DNA of 64,000 nucleotides from Barnesiella merdipullorum (GTDB lineage: Bacteria > Bacteroidota > Bacteroidia > Bacteroidales > Barnesiellaceae): positions 1 through 64,000 of the forward strand of contig DXBT01000010.1 in the NCBI GenBank assembly GCA_019116365.1, given 5' to 3'. The notes under the pieces were generated by a model. It saw only the letters and a program-made list of their open reading frames with translations. It did no database searches and was not told the DNA's origin. Positions 34,275 through 44,094 of this stretch are shown here, in pieces. Each line of letters starts with the position of its first letter. Positions within the stretch are counted from its first letter, which is position 1. Position numbers and translations under genes: made by a program.

Positions 34275-35294
34275 TTATCGAATGAGGAACGAGAACTGGT
34301 CGATATTCTTCAAAGCCACACCCGTACCCTTGGCTACAGCGTGCAAGGGATCTTCGGCAATGTGGAAGGGGATACCAATCTTGTCGGTCAACCGTTTGTC
34401 CAGACCTCTCAACAGGGCGCCACCACCGGCCAACCAGATACCGTTGCGCACGATATCGGCATAGAGCTCGGGGGGCGTGTGCTCGAGAGCGTTGAGCACG
34501 GCAGCCTCGATTTTCGAAATCGACTTCTCGATACAGTGGGCAATCTCCTGGTACGAGATGGGCACCTCCATAGGCAGGGCCGTCATGCGGTTGGGACCGT
34601 GCACCACATAATCTTCGGGGGGATTGTCGAGCTCGGTAAGAGCCGAACCCACGTTGATCTTGATCAGCTCGGCGGTGCGCTCGCCCACTTTCACATTGTG
34701 CTGGCGACCCATATACTCCTGGATATCGTTGGTCAGGTCGTCACCGGCCACCCGTATCGAGTTGTTCGACACGATACCACCCAGCGAAATCACGGCAATC
34801 TCGGTCGTACCGCCACCTATATCGACAATCATGTTTCCCTCGGGAGCCTGTACATCGAGACCGATACCTATGGCCGCAGCCATAGGCTCGTAGATCATAT
34901 ATACATCGCGTCCGCCAGCGTGCTCCGACGAGTCGCGCACGGCACGAATCTCGACCTCGGTACTCCCCGAGGGGATACCGATTACCATACGCAACGAGGG
35001 CGAGAACCAGTGGCTTTTCGAGCTCACCATCTTCACCATGCCGCGAATCATCTGCTCGGCGGCGTAGAAGTCGGCAATCACGCCATCGCGCAACGGCCGT
35101 ATCGTGCGTATGTTTTCATGGGTTTTCCCATGCATCAGACGAGCTTTTTCCCCGACAGCCAACAGCTTGTCGGTTCGTTTATCCAACGCAACCACCGACG
35201 GTTCATCGACCACAATCTTATCGTTGTGGATAATCACCGTATTGGCCGTACCCAAGTCGATGGCTATTTCCTGCGTGAAAGAAAACAATCCCAT
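34275..35294 (-). CDS. mreB: actin-like cell-shape protein MreB
   Basis: A 339-residue cytoskeletal ATPase that positions the elongasome under the inner membrane. The actin-fold motifs are present: phosphate-1 IDLGTANTVI (about 12-21), phosphate-2 VDIGGGTTEIAVISLGG (mid-protein) and the adenosine motif LAGGGALLRGLD (late). The length fits the family. It lies 27 bases after purH and heads the mre genes. Confidence 0.97.
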   Translation of the reverse strand: MGLFSFTQEIAIDLGTANTVIIHNDKIVVDEPSVVALDKRTDKLLAVGEKARLMHGKTHENIRTIRPLRDGVIADFYAAEQMIRGMVKMVSSKSHWFSPSLRMVIGIPSGSTEVEIRAVRDSSEHAGGRDVYMIYEPMAAAIGIGLDVQAPEGNMIVDIGGGTTEIAVISLGGIVSNNSIRVAGDDLTNDIQEYMGRQHNVKVGERTAELIKINVGSALTELDNPPEDYVVHGPNRMTALPMEVPISYQEIAHCIEKSISKIEAAVLNALEHTPPELYADIVRNGIWLAGGGALLRGLDKRLTDKIGIPFHIAEDPLHAVAKGTGVALKNIDQFSFLIR

Positions 35295-35321
35295 AGGACT
35301 CTATTGTATTAAAAGTTTATA

Positions 35322-36845
35322 TTAGTGTTTGAAGTGACGTATGCCGGTCATCACCATGGCTACGCCATGCTGGTTGCAATACTCGATCGACTCGTTGTCG
35401 CGAATCGATCCGCCCGGTTGTATCACGGCATCGACCCCGGCTTCGTGGGCAATCTCCACGCAGTCCGAGAAGGGGAAGAAGGCATCGGATGCCATCACGG
35501 CTCCCTTCAGATCGAAGTTGAACGAGTGGGCTTTCTCGATGGCTTGACGCAAAGCATCGACACGCGAGGTCTGCCCGATACCGCTGGCACAGAGCTGACG
35601 GTTCTTGGCCAGCACGATGGCGTTTGATTTGCTGTGTTTCACAATCTTGTTGGCAAACAGCAGGTCCTCGACCTGGGCAGGCGTTACGGCCTTTTCGGTT
35701 ACCTGGCGCAACTCCTCGGGTTTCTCGCGATAGAGGTCGCGGTCTTGTACCAGCACGCCGTTGAGCAGCGAGCGGAACTGACGGGCAGGAGCCTGGAAGG
35801 GTTTCTGCACGAGGATGATGCGGTTTTTCTTCTGCTCCAGAACCTCGAGGGCCTCGGGGTCGTAACCGGGAGCGATGCATACCTCGAAGAAGATTTTGTG
35901 CATCTCCTCGGCCGTAGCCTTATCGACCGTGCGGTTGGTGATGAGCACACCGCCGAATGCCGATACGGGGTCGCCGGCCAATGCGTCTTTCCAAGCCTCG
36001 AGCAGCGTGTCGCGCGAGGCCAGACCGCAGGCGTTGTTGTGTTTGAGGATGGCGAAGGTGGTATCGTCAAACTCGGCAATCAACGACACGGCGGCGTCGA
36101 TGTCGAGCAGGTTGTTGTACGAAATCTCCTTGCCGTGGAGTTGCTCGAACATTTCGTCGAAGTTGCCATAGAATACACCCTTTTGGTGGGGATTCTCGCC
36201 ATAGCGCAACACCTTGGCGTGGTTGCCGGCATAGCGGAAGGCCGAGCCTTCGCCACCGTCGAAGTAGTTGAAGATGGCGCTGTCGTATCCCGACGATACG
36301 GCAAATGCCTCTTTGGCAAACCAGCGACGGTCTTCGAGCGAGGTATTGGCCCCCTTCTCTTTCAGCAACGACAGCAGCGGAGCGTATTGGGCCTTCGAAG
36401 CCACAATAACCACATCCTTATAGTTTTTGGCAGCGGCCCGTATGAGCGAGATACCGCCTATATCTATCTTTTCGATAATAGCACTCTCGTCGGCCCCCGA
36501 GGCTACCGTCTCTTCAAACGGATAGAGATCGACGATTACCAGGTCGATCGAGGGGATTTCGTATTGAGCGATTTGCTGTTGGTCGGTTTCATTTTCCCGG
36601 CGATTGAGGATTCCGCCGAAAACCTTGGGATGAAGGGTCTTTACCCGACCGCCCAGAATAGAGGGATAGCCGGTCAAGTCCTCGACTGCACCGCAAGGGA
36701 TTCCCAGCGATTCGATAAACGACTGTGTGCCACCGGTCGAAATGAATTCTACGCCTTCGGCATGCAAGAGTTTCAAAATTTCGTCTAAGCCATCTTTATG
36801 AAAAACCGAGACAAGAGCTGTTTTAATTTTCTTATTTTCAAGCAT
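35322..36845 (-). CDS. purH: bifunctional AICAR formyltransferase / IMP cyclohydrolase
   Basis: A 507-residue cytosolic enzyme catalysing the last two steps of IMP synthesis. The N-terminal MGS-like cyclohydrolase domain (about 1-190) has STGGTQSFIESLG and GGRVKTLHPKVFGGIL. The C-terminal transformylase domain has FAILKHNNACGLA with the catalytic Lys-His pair, and ends with GGSIRDNESIEYCNQHGVAM and the usual RHFKH close. It lies 27 bases upstream of mreB on the same strand, so purine synthesis and cell-shape genes share transcription. A -7 box pair lies just upstream. Confidence 0.97.
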   Translation of the reverse strand: MLENKKIKTALVSVFHKDGLDEILKLLHAEGVEFISTGGTQSFIESLGIPCGAVEDLTGYPSILGGRVKTLHPKVFGGILNRRENETDQQQIAQYEIPSIDLVIVDLYPFEETVASGADESAIIEKIDIGGISLIRAAAKNYKDVVIVASKAQYAPLLSLLKEKGANTSLEDRRWFAKEAFAVSSGYDSAIFNYFDGGEGSAFRYAGNHAKVLRYGENPHQKGVFYGNFDEMFEQLHGKEISYNNLLDIDAAVSLIAEFDDTTFAILKHNNACGLASRDTLLEAWKDALAGDPVSAFGGVLITNRTVDKATAEEMHKIFFEVCIAPGYDPEALEVLEQKKNRIILVQKPFQAPARQFRSLLNGVLVQDRDLYREKPEELRQVTEKAVTPAQVEDLLFANKIVKHSKSNAIVLAKNRQLCASGIGQTSRVDALRQAIEKAHSFNFDLKGAVMASDAFFPFSDCVEIAHEAGVDAVIQPGGSIRDNESIEYCNQHGVAMVMTGIRHFKH

Positions 36846-36872
36846 AAAGCATTACACCATATAAATTTGCCA

Positions 36873-36888
36873 CAAAAATACAAAAATA
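36873..36888 (-). promoter_or_regulatory. tandem -7 boxes upstream of purH
   Basis: Two copies of TATTTTTG (36888-36881 and 36880-36873, minus strand), each an exact TAnnTTTG match, are arranged in tandem. Neither has a good -33 TTTG at the usual spacing. The leader to the ATG is about 25 bases. Confidence 0.5.
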
Positions 36889-37059
36889 TATAGGTTTTGC
36901 CTTGCATAATCGCCGAAAGTTTTTCACCAAGAGGCAAATCTTTTCTTCCCGGCTCGTTTTAACAGAGTTATCGCTGCCCGTAACCGAACAAAAGGAGTTT
37001 CGCTTTCGTTATCCTTTCTCAAAAAGCAAACCTCTTTAACCCAAGAAAAGAGAACGATT

Positions 37060-40000
37060 ATGAAAAAGCTAATTCTTTTCCTGGCGCTGCTGGCCTGGAC
37101 GGTTTCGACCCTCGGGGCTCAAGAGCGCACCATCACCGGCCAGGTGATTTTTGCCGACGATAACGAGCCTATCATCGGCGCCACCATTCTCGTGCCGGGT
37201 ACCCAGATAGGTACCAGTACCGATCTCGACGGGAACTTTACCCTCAGGGTTCCCCCATCGGCCCGCGAGGTAGTTGTCTCTTACATAGGCATGGCCACCC
37301 GCCAGATTCCCATTACCGACCGCATGGAGATCGTGCTCGAGAATTCCGACCACAAAATCGACGAGGTGGTTGTGACAGCCCTGGGCATGAAGCGCGACCG
37401 CAAAGGGTTGGGCTACGCCGCCCAGGACTTGAAGGGCAGCGACCTGAACAAGGCGGGAACCACCGGCCTGTCGGATGCCCTGCAGGGCAAACTGTCGGGT
37501 GTGGAGATTGTTCCCTCGAGCGGTATGCCGGGGGCTTCGTCGCAGGTGGTCATCCGGGGAGCCCGCTCATTCACCGGCAACAATACTCCGCTCTATGTGG
37601 TCGATGGCATGCCCATTCAATCGACCCCCGACTTCTCGACGGGGCAGAGTGTGAGCGGTACCGACATCGCCGACCGCTCCATCGACATCGATCCCAACGA
37701 CATCGAGAGTATCAACGTGCTCAAGGGGCAGGCGGCCGCAGCGCTCTATGGCATCCGGGCCTCGAACGGCGTGGTGGTCATCACCACCAAAAGCGGCCGG
37801 GGATTGTCGATTGGCCGACCGCACGTCACCTTCACCACCAACCTCAGCGCCGAGACGCTGTCGCGACGTCCTCAGGTGCAACGCCAGTGGGCCCAAGGCT
37901 ATTACAGCGATTCGCAACAGGCCCTGCGCTTCGACCCCACCTCGTCGATGAGCTGGGGCCCCCGCATCGGCTCCCTGCCCGACGACCCCACCTATGGCGG
38001 CAACGTAGCCAACGAGTTCAACCAGTTCGACGCCTCGTCCACCCAAGGGCTCTACTATGTGCCCCAACTGGCCCAGGCCGGTGAAAACCCGTGGGTGGCT
38101 CCGGCCGTATATGACAACATCGACGACTTTTTCCGCACGGGTGTCACCTTCAACACCTCGCTCAACGTCAGCCAGCGGTTCGAGAAGGGCAACTACTCGT
38201 TTGGCATAGGCACCGCCCAACAGGACGGGGTCATCCCCTCGACCGGCCTCACCCGCTACTCGGTGCGGGGCATGGCCGAAGTGAACCTCACCGAACAGTG
38301 GAAGACCGGCTTCTCGGCCAACTTCGTGCGCAACAACATCGACAAGGCGCCCACGGCCAACAGCGGCGTGTTGGGTGCCGTTTATGGCGCACCGCCCAGC
38401 TACGACCTCAAGGGTATTCCCAGCGCGCTGCCCGAGGACCCCTACACCCAAATCAGCTACCGGTCGCTCACCTTCAACAACCCCTACTGGGCTACCCGTC
38501 ACAACTCGTTCAACGAGAATACGCACCGCTTCTTCGGCAACACCTTCGTCGAGTTTACCCCAAAAATCAACTGGAGCAGCGACAAGAAGTTGTCGGCCCG
38601 ATGGCAAATCGGAGTCGATGCCTACACCTCGCGCTACAAAAACATCTATGAGTACGGCACACAGGGGCAAACCGGCAGCATCGAGTCGAACAGCGTGACC
38701 AACGTGATTTTCAACTCGCTGTTTACCGTCAACTACGAGATGAACATTACCGACGACTGGCACCTCATGGCCATGGCGGGCAACGAAGTCAACCAGGAGA
38801 ACAAGGGTATCTACGAGCACTACGGCCAGGGCTTCAACTTTGGCGGCAACCCCACGATACAAAACACCTCCATACAGAGTTCTTCGACCACCATCACGCG
38901 GGCCCGCACCGTGGGTTTCTTTGGCAACGCCACCCTGTCGTGGCGCAACCAGCTCTACCTCAACGTCACCGGCCGCGAAGATGTGGTATCGACCATGCCT
39001 CGGGGCAACCGGGCCTTCTTCTACCCCTCGGTATCGGCATCGTATGTTCTCACCGAGCTCGAACCCTTGCGGGGGAACCCCATCCTCACCTTTGCCAAGG
39101 TGCGGGGGTCGTTTGCCCAGGTAGGCCAGGCCGGCCGATACTACAACAACTACTACGTGCGGCCCACCTACACGGGTGGATTCTGGACCAACCCGCCGGT
39201 AGTCTATCCGCTCAACGGCATCACCGCCTATGTGCCCTATGCCGAACTCTACGACCCCGACCTCACTCCGCAGAACACCAACTCGTTCGAGGCGGGATTC
39301 GACGTGAGGATGTTTCACAACCGGCTCGCCGCCAGCTACACCTTCTCGCGACAGAACATCAAGAACCAGATATTTCCCGTGCCGCTGGCCGGATCGACCG
39401 GAGCCGCGCAATACCTCACCAACGGTGGCAAGATCCACACCGACGCCCACGAGATAGACCTGAACGGGCAACTCTACTCCTCGCCCGACATCACCTGGGA
39501 CCTGGGAGTCAACTTCACCATCATCCGCAACCGGGTCGATGAGCTGGCACCGGGAGTGACCAACATCTTCCTTGGCGGCTTTGTCACCCCGCAGGTACGG
39601 GCCGGTGTGGGCGACTACTACCCGGTAATCTACGGCACCGCCTTCAAGCGCGACAGCCAGGGGCGCATCCTCGTCGATGAAAACCCCAACAGCGCCACCT
39701 ACGGTATGCCCATGGCTTCGGGCAACCCGCAGGTCATCGGGCAGTGTGCCCCCGACTTTACGATGGGCATCAACACCTCGTTCCGCTACCGTCGCCTCTC
39801 GGTATCGGCCACCTTCTCGTGGCGGCACGGCGGCGACATGTACTCGGGCACCAACGGCTTGATGGACCTCTATGGGGTGAGCAAGAAGACCGAAGACCGC
39901 ACCACCCCCTTTGTCTATCCCGGCTATAAGTCCGACGGCACCCCCAACGACATCGTGCGGGGAGGCGCCGACGATGCCGGGGCCTACGAAACCCTCTATG

Positions 40001-40269
40001 CCGACGTACTGGGCAACATCGACGAGGCCTACATCTACGACTCCTCGTTCTTCAAGATGCGCGACCTCACCGTCAAATACCAGTTTCCCCGCGTAGGGAT
40101 ATTCGACATCTCTATCTTTGCTTTCGCCCGCAACGTGCTGCTGTGGGCCAAGATGCCCAACCTCGACCCCGAGTCGTCGCAGGGCAACAACAACATGAGC
40201 GGCACCTTCGAGCGATTCTCCCTGCCCCAAACCTCGAGCTACGGAGGGGGGCTTACCGTAACTTTCTAA
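37060..40269 (+). CDS. SusC/RagA family TonB-dependent outer-membrane transporter
   Basis: A 1069-residue protein with a signal peptide (1-20, cut near LGAQE), a carboxypeptidase-regulatory-like domain (about 22-95), a TonB-box-like IDEVVVTALGM, a plug (about 110-230, RGARSFTGNNTPLYVVDG and NGVVVITTKSG) and a large barrel ending in VTF. It forms the channel under the SusD-like lipoprotein encoded 14 bases downstream. The codons are strongly GC-rich, more so than in the first susC. No regulator or hydrolase gene is adjacent; a flavodoxin gene is. The substrate is unknown. The 214-base gap to purH holds no clear consensus promoter for this gene. Confidence 0.95.
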   Translation: MKKLILFLALLAWTVSTLGAQERTITGQVIFADDNEPIIGATILVPGTQIGTSTDLDGNFTLRVPPSAREVVVSYIGMATRQIPITDRMEIVLENSDHKIDEVVVTALGMKRDRKGLGYAAQDLKGSDLNKAGTTGLSDALQGKLSGVEIVPSSGMPGASSQVVIRGARSFTGNNTPLYVVDGMPIQSTPDFSTGQSVSGTDIADRSIDIDPNDIESINVLKGQAAAALYGIRASNGVVVITTKSGRGLSIGRPHVTFTTNLSAETLSRRPQVQRQWAQGYYSDSQQALRFDPTSSMSWGPRIGSLPDDPTYGGNVANEFNQFDASSTQGLYYVPQLAQAGENPWVAPAVYDNIDDFFRTGVTFNTSLNVSQRFEKGNYSFGIGTAQQDGVIPSTGLTRYSVRGMAEVNLTEQWKTGFSANFVRNNIDKAPTANSGVLGAVYGAPPSYDLKGIPSALPEDPYTQISYRSLTFNNPYWATRHNSFNENTHRFFGNTFVEFTPKINWSSDKKLSARWQIGVDAYTSRYKNIYEYGTQGQTGSIESNSVTNVIFNSLFTVNYEMNITDDWHLMAMAGNEVNQENKGIYEHYGQGFNFGGNPTIQNTSIQSSSTTITRARTVGFFGNATLSWRNQLYLNVTGREDVVSTMPRGNRAFFYPSVSASYVLTELEPLRGNPILTFAKVRGSFAQVGQAGRYYNNYYVRPTYTGGFWTNPPVVYPLNGITAYVPYAELYDPDLTPQNTNSFEAGFDVRMFHNRLAASYTFSRQNIKNQIFPVPLAGSTGAAQYLTNGGKIHTDAHEIDLNGQLYSSPDITWDLGVNFTIIRNRVDELAPGVTNIFLGGFVTPQVRAGVGDYYPVIYGTAFKRDSQGRILVDENPNSATYGMPMASGNPQVIGQCAPDFTMGINTSFRYRRLSVSATFSWRHGGDMYSGTNGLMDLYGVSKKTEDRTTPFVYPGYKSDGTPNDIVRGGADDAGAYETLYADVLGNIDEAYIYDSSFFKMRDLTVKYQFPRVGIFDISIFAFARNVLLWAKMPNLDPESSQGNNNMSGTFERFSLPQTSSYGGGLTVTF

Positions 40270-40283
40270 CCTTCAAACACGAC

Positions 40284-41732
40284 ATGGATATGAAAAAGTG
40301 GATATATCTCTTCTGCGCGGCGGGCCTCTTCACGGCCTGTACCGACGATGTGATGGATCGTCTCAACCGCAACGAAAACGACCCCGAAGATGTACCGGCC
40401 CGCTACCTCTTCACCGACGCCGAAACGGCCTCGGCCGTCAACGTCGTCTCGGGCGACTTTGCCTTCTACACGGCGGTCTATATGGAGCAACAGGCGGGTA
40501 TCTTCAACCAGATGTACAACGCCGAGATGCGACTCTCCGAAGTCTATTCGGCAGCCACCTTCAACAACGCCTGGGGAGCCGCCTACCGCAACCTGCGCTC
40601 CCTGAAAATCATTCGCGAGCGTTGTGCTCCCGGCGGTGTCGAGGCGGGCTCCAACCGGTTGTTGGGTATGGCCCAGGTGCTCACGGCGCTCAACCTGGCC
40701 ACCCTCACCGACCTCATGGGCGACATTCCCTGGAGTGAAGCGCTTCAGCCCGGTGTGATTTATCAACCCAAACTCGACAGCCAGGAGTCGATCTACAACG
40801 ATGTATTCGCCCTGCTCGACGAGGCCATTGCCAATTTGCAAAAAGAGGATCTGGCCACCCTCACTCCCGTGGGACAACAAGACCTCATCTATGGCAGCTA
40901 CGACGCCGACCAACAGGCCAAACTGTGGATAAAGGCGGCCTATGGACTGAAGGCCCGCTACACCCTGCGGCTCTCCTACCGGGAGCCTCGCTACGACCAG
41001 GTGATTGACTATGCCGACAGCTCCTTTGTCGATACCGGTGAACAGCTGGCCTACCCCTACGACGGCTCCACCTCGATCAACCCCTTCTATGCCTTCTACC
41101 TGAACCGCCGCTACTTCGGGGCCAGCGAAAGCCTGCATCAGAAACTCGTCGAACGGAACGACCCTCGCGAGAGCCTCTTCTTCAAAGCCTATCCCGGTAC
41201 AGGCCAACTGGTATTCGCCCCCAACGGCTCACCCGAGCAACGCCAGGGTTACTATGGCATATCGGGATTGCTCTCGCCCACTCGCCCCACCCTGCTGCTC
41301 AGCTACCACGAACTACAGTTTGTCAAGGCCGAAGCGCAGACTCGTCTGGGACTCACCGGCGACGCCATCGGCTCACTCTACAACGCCATTGTAGCCGCCT
41401 TTGAACAAGTGGGACTCTCGGCCAACCAGGCCAACGACTATTTCCAGAACGTGGTACTCCCCCGGTTCGAAGCCGACCCCATCGGCGAAATCATGAACCA
41501 GAAGTACCTGGCCTGCTACGAGGGTGAGGTACTGGAGGCCTACCACGACTACCGACGTCTCTCGGCCATGGCCGAGGGCGACGCGCTGAAACTGGACAAC
41601 CCGCTGCCCTTCCCGCTGCGGCTGCCCTATGGCAACAGCGACGTGGTGAGCAACGAGCACGTGGCCCAGGCCTACGGCAACGGCGACTATGTCACTACCG
41701 AGCCGGTATGGTGGGCCGGCGGCAACCGATAA
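40284..41732 (+). CDS. SusD-like nutrient-binding lipoprotein
   Basis: A 482-residue lipoprotein with lipobox cysteine C19 (LFTACTDDVMDRLN). The body is helical and TPR-like, with SRLLG-type spacing (GSNRLLGMAQVLTALNLATL), GDIPWSEAL and the LLSYHELQFVKAEAQTRLG stretch characteristic of SusD-like proteins. It resembles the divergent SusD-like branch more than classical starch SusD. The start is ATG at 40284, with a second ATG two codons later. It works with the SusC protein encoded immediately upstream. Flavodoxin follows 37 bases downstream. Confidence 0.92.
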   Translation: MDMKKWIYLFCAAGLFTACTDDVMDRLNRNENDPEDVPARYLFTDAETASAVNVVSGDFAFYTAVYMEQQAGIFNQMYNAEMRLSEVYSAATFNNAWGAAYRNLRSLKIIRERCAPGGVEAGSNRLLGMAQVLTALNLATLTDLMGDIPWSEALQPGVIYQPKLDSQESIYNDVFALLDEAIANLQKEDLATLTPVGQQDLIYGSYDADQQAKLWIKAAYGLKARYTLRLSYREPRYDQVIDYADSSFVDTGEQLAYPYDGSTSINPFYAFYLNRRYFGASESLHQKLVERNDPRESLFFKAYPGTGQLVFAPNGSPEQRQGYYGISGLLSPTRPTLLLSYHELQFVKAEAQTRLGLTGDAIGSLYNAIVAAFEQVGLSANQANDYFQNVVLPRFEADPIGEIMNQKYLACYEGEVLEAYHDYRRLSAMAEGDALKLDNPLPFPLRLPYGNSDVVSNEHVAQAYGNGDYVTTEPVWWAGGNR

Positions 41733-41769
41733 ATCGATATTTGTTTCACAACCATACTCCATACGCAAC

Positions 41770-42303
41770 ATGAAAAAAAGTGGTATTTTCTATGGCTCCA
41801 CAACCGGCATTACCGAAAATGTGGCCTACCGGCTGGCCGACCTCATGCACATCGACCACAGCCAACTGCACGACGTGGCCCGCAGCAAACCCTCAGATGT
41901 GGGTGAATATGATCTGCTGTTGCTGGGCTCATCGACCTGGGGAAACGGCGATTTGCAGGAAGACTGGTACGACTTTCTCACCGGCATCGAAGTGCTCGAC
42001 CTTCACGACAAGACCATCGCCTTGTTTGGTTGCGGCGACCAGTCGATGTGCGACACCTTCTGCAACGCCGTGGGCATCATCTACCAACGGTTGCAGAAGA
42101 CCGGAGCCCGGTTCGTCGGTGCCTTCGAGGCCGGCGACTACACCTTCGAACATTCCAAAGCCTTTATCGACGGTCATTTCGTGGGGCTACTCATCGACGA
42201 GGTGAACGAACCCGAGAAGACCGAGCACCGGCTGAACTACTGGACCAAACTGCTCCAAAAGGAGTTGAAGGGAGAGAGGGCCCAAGCAACCCTCCAGGAG
42301 TAA
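41770..42303 (+). CDS. fldA: long-chain flavodoxin
   Basis: A 177-residue FMN-binding electron carrier. The phosphate loop is IFYGSTTGITENVA (about residues 5-18). The FMN-stacking aromatic loops are GSSTWGNGDLQEDWYDF and GCGDQSMCDTFCNAVG, and the long-chain insertion is present (GARFVGAFEAGDYTFEHSKAF). Flavodoxins replace ferredoxin, often when iron is scarce. The start is ATG at 41770, just after the susD-like stop. It is on the same strand, 37 bases downstream, and ends at a strong hairpin, so co-transcription with the susCD pair is plausible. I did not find a Fur-box-like site upstream. Confidence 0.94.
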   Translation: MKKSGIFYGSTTGITENVAYRLADLMHIDHSQLHDVARSKPSDVGEYDLLLLGSSTWGNGDLQEDWYDFLTGIEVLDLHDKTIALFGCGDQSMCDTFCNAVGIIYQRLQKTGARFVGAFEAGDYTFEHSKAFIDGHFVGLLIDEVNEPEKTEHRLNYWTKLLQKELKGERAQATLQE

Positions 42304-42320
42304 CCGAGATTCCCCTACAA

Positions 42321-42363
42321 ACGACACATCCCCATTCCTGCTGAAGGAATGGGGATGTGTCGT
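42321..42363. terminator. bidirectional hairpin between fldA and the antiporter gene
   Basis: A perfect 18-base inverted repeat, ACGACACATCCCCATTCC and GGAATGGGGATGTGTCGT, with a 7-base loop, lies between convergent genes. It lacks a long U-run on the plus strand (TATCTG) and has only TTTG on the minus strand. The strength of the stem suggests it still stops transcription or protects the 3' ends. Confidence 0.75.
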
Positions 42364-42431
42364 ATCTGTATCGATTGGCTAACGCCACCGGATAGGACGC
42401 CAACGCGCAATCGCCTCGGCATCCAATTGCC

Positions 42432-43937
42432 TCAACGGTTCTTGCGCATGGTATAGCGGCTGATGCCCAGGCTTTCGTAACTGCGGCGCAACTCCTCGTC
42501 GTTATCCGAGATTACCAGCAACCTGTCGCCCGGCTCGAGCTGAGTATGCCCCTTGGGTACAAAATATTGCTCGCCTCGTTTCACCATCACCACCAGCGTG
42601 TTGTCGGGCAGCGCGAGGTTCATGAGCTTGTTGCCCCCGGCCAAGGTCTCGGCGGTGAGTTCGATTTCGCTCATGGCCGACTTGATCTCATCGGGCAGCG
42701 CCACGTTGAAAATCTCCTTCTCCTCACTCTTGCCTATGAGGCCCAACCAACGGGCCATGGCGCTCACGGTGGTGCCTTGCACCAGCAGGGAGACGATAGT
42801 CACAAAGAACACCACGTTGAACATCATGCGGGCATTGGGTATCTCGGCCGACATGAGCGGATAGGTGGCAAAGATAATAGGCACGGCACCACGCAAACCC
42901 ACCCACGAAATATAGACCCGGGCCCGGGTCGTGAACTTGCGGAAGGGCAAGAGACTCACAAAGACCGAGAGAGGGCGCGACACCACAATCATAAAGAGAG
43001 CCACCAGCAGGCTCACTCCCGCTACGGCCGGCAACTCCGAGGGGTTGACCAGCAACCCCAGCGTGAGGAACATGACTATCTGGAACAACCAGGTGAAGCC
43101 GTCGAAGAAAGTAGTGAGGCTACGCTTGTGCACCAACTTGCGGTTGCCCACCACCAAACCGGCTATATACACGGCCAGATAGCCGTTACCCTGCAAGAGG
43201 TTGGTAAAGGCAAACACAAAGAAGACACAAGCCAGCAGCAACACGGGATAGAGCGACTCGTTGGGCACATCGATGCGGTTGATAATCCACACGATGGCAT
43301 ACCCAAGGGCAAACCCGGCCAACGCTCCCACAACCAGTTGCAACACCAGCAACAGAATGGCATCGCCCCAATTGACCGATCCAATCTCGATAATCTGGAT
43401 AAGCAGCAACGTGAGCATGTAGGCCATGGGGTCGTTACTACCGCTCTCCAGTTCGAGCGTGGGGCGCAGACGCTCTTTCAGCGAGATGCCCTTCGACCGC
43501 AGTATCGAGAAGACCGACGCCGAATCGGTCGATGACATGACGGCGGCCAGCAACATCGACTCGAGCAGCCCCAACTGAAAATCGCCGGGTAGAAAATCGA
43601 CAAGCGAATAGATGAAGAGACCCGTGATGACCGTCGTCATCAGTACGCCCAGCGTAGCCAGCGTCACACCAGGCGCCAACACCGGCTTTATCTCGCGGTA
43701 CGAAGTATCCATACCACCCGAGAAAAGAATAATACACAGGGCTACCGTACCGATAAACTGGGCTATTTGCGGACTGTCGAAATGGATGCCAAACCCATCG
43801 GAACCGGCCAGCATACCTACCCCCAGAAACAGCAACAGGGCGGGCACACCAAACCGAGCACCGGTTTTACCTACAAGCACACTCAGGAACAACAAGACGG
43901 CTCCTACCAACAAAACATTTTCGGGACTGATAACCAT
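42432..43937 (-). CDS. CPA1-type K+/H+ (or Na+/H+) antiporter with TrkA-C domain
   Basis: A 501-residue inner-membrane exchanger resembling CvrA/NhaP2. About twelve hydrophobic helices (residues 1-385) include SSTDSASVFSILRSKG, the conserved ion-binding helix region with ESGSNDPMAYMLTL. The cytoplasmic TrkA-C-like domain (about 410-490) has VVMVKRGEQYFVPKGHTQLEPGDRLLV. It exports monovalent cations in exchange for protons. Ion preference cannot be read from the sequence with confidence. The gene is single, with a well-matched promoter upstream and a convergent hairpin downstream. Confidence 0.93.
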   Translation of the reverse strand: MVISPENVLLVGAVLLFLSVLVGKTGARFGVPALLLFLGVGMLAGSDGFGIHFDSPQIAQFIGTVALCIILFSGGMDTSYREIKPVLAPGVTLATLGVLMTTVITGLFIYSLVDFLPGDFQLGLLESMLLAAVMSSTDSASVFSILRSKGISLKERLRPTLELESGSNDPMAYMLTLLLIQIIEIGSVNWGDAILLLVLQLVVGALAGFALGYAIVWIINRIDVPNESLYPVLLLACVFFVFAFTNLLQGNGYLAVYIAGLVVGNRKLVHKRSLTTFFDGFTWLFQIVMFLTLGLLVNPSELPAVAGVSLLVALFMIVVSRPLSVFVSLLPFRKFTTRARVYISWVGLRGAVPIIFATYPLMSAEIPNARMMFNVVFFVTIVSLLVQGTTVSAMARWLGLIGKSEEKEIFNVALPDEIKSAMSEIELTAETLAGGNKLMNLALPDNTLVVMVKRGEQYFVPKGHTQLEPGDRLLVISDNDEELRRSYESLGISRYTMRKNR

Positions 43938-43963
43938 AAAACTCTCTTTTCAAAAGACGGAGA

Positions 43964-43994
43964 CAAAGATACGCAAAAAGATTGAGAACAACAA
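43964..43994 (-). promoter_or_regulatory. promoter of the antiporter gene
   Basis: On the minus strand TATCTTTG (43971-43964) is an exact TAnnTTTG, with TTG (43994-43992) 20 bases upstream as the -33 element. The leader is about 20 bases. Confidence 0.65.
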
Positions 43995-44094
43995 TCCCCC
44001 CTGTCATCGAGACTACAAAATACGAGGGTCTCTATCTTGAACAAAAAATTTCGAGAAGTGTTTAATAGACAATAGTTTTAACGACACGACAGCT

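Noticed and set aside
36846..37059. Fur box upstream of the second susC operon
   Set aside because: No sequence resembling the GATAATGATTATC dyad was found; the iron hypothesis rests on flavodoxin context only.
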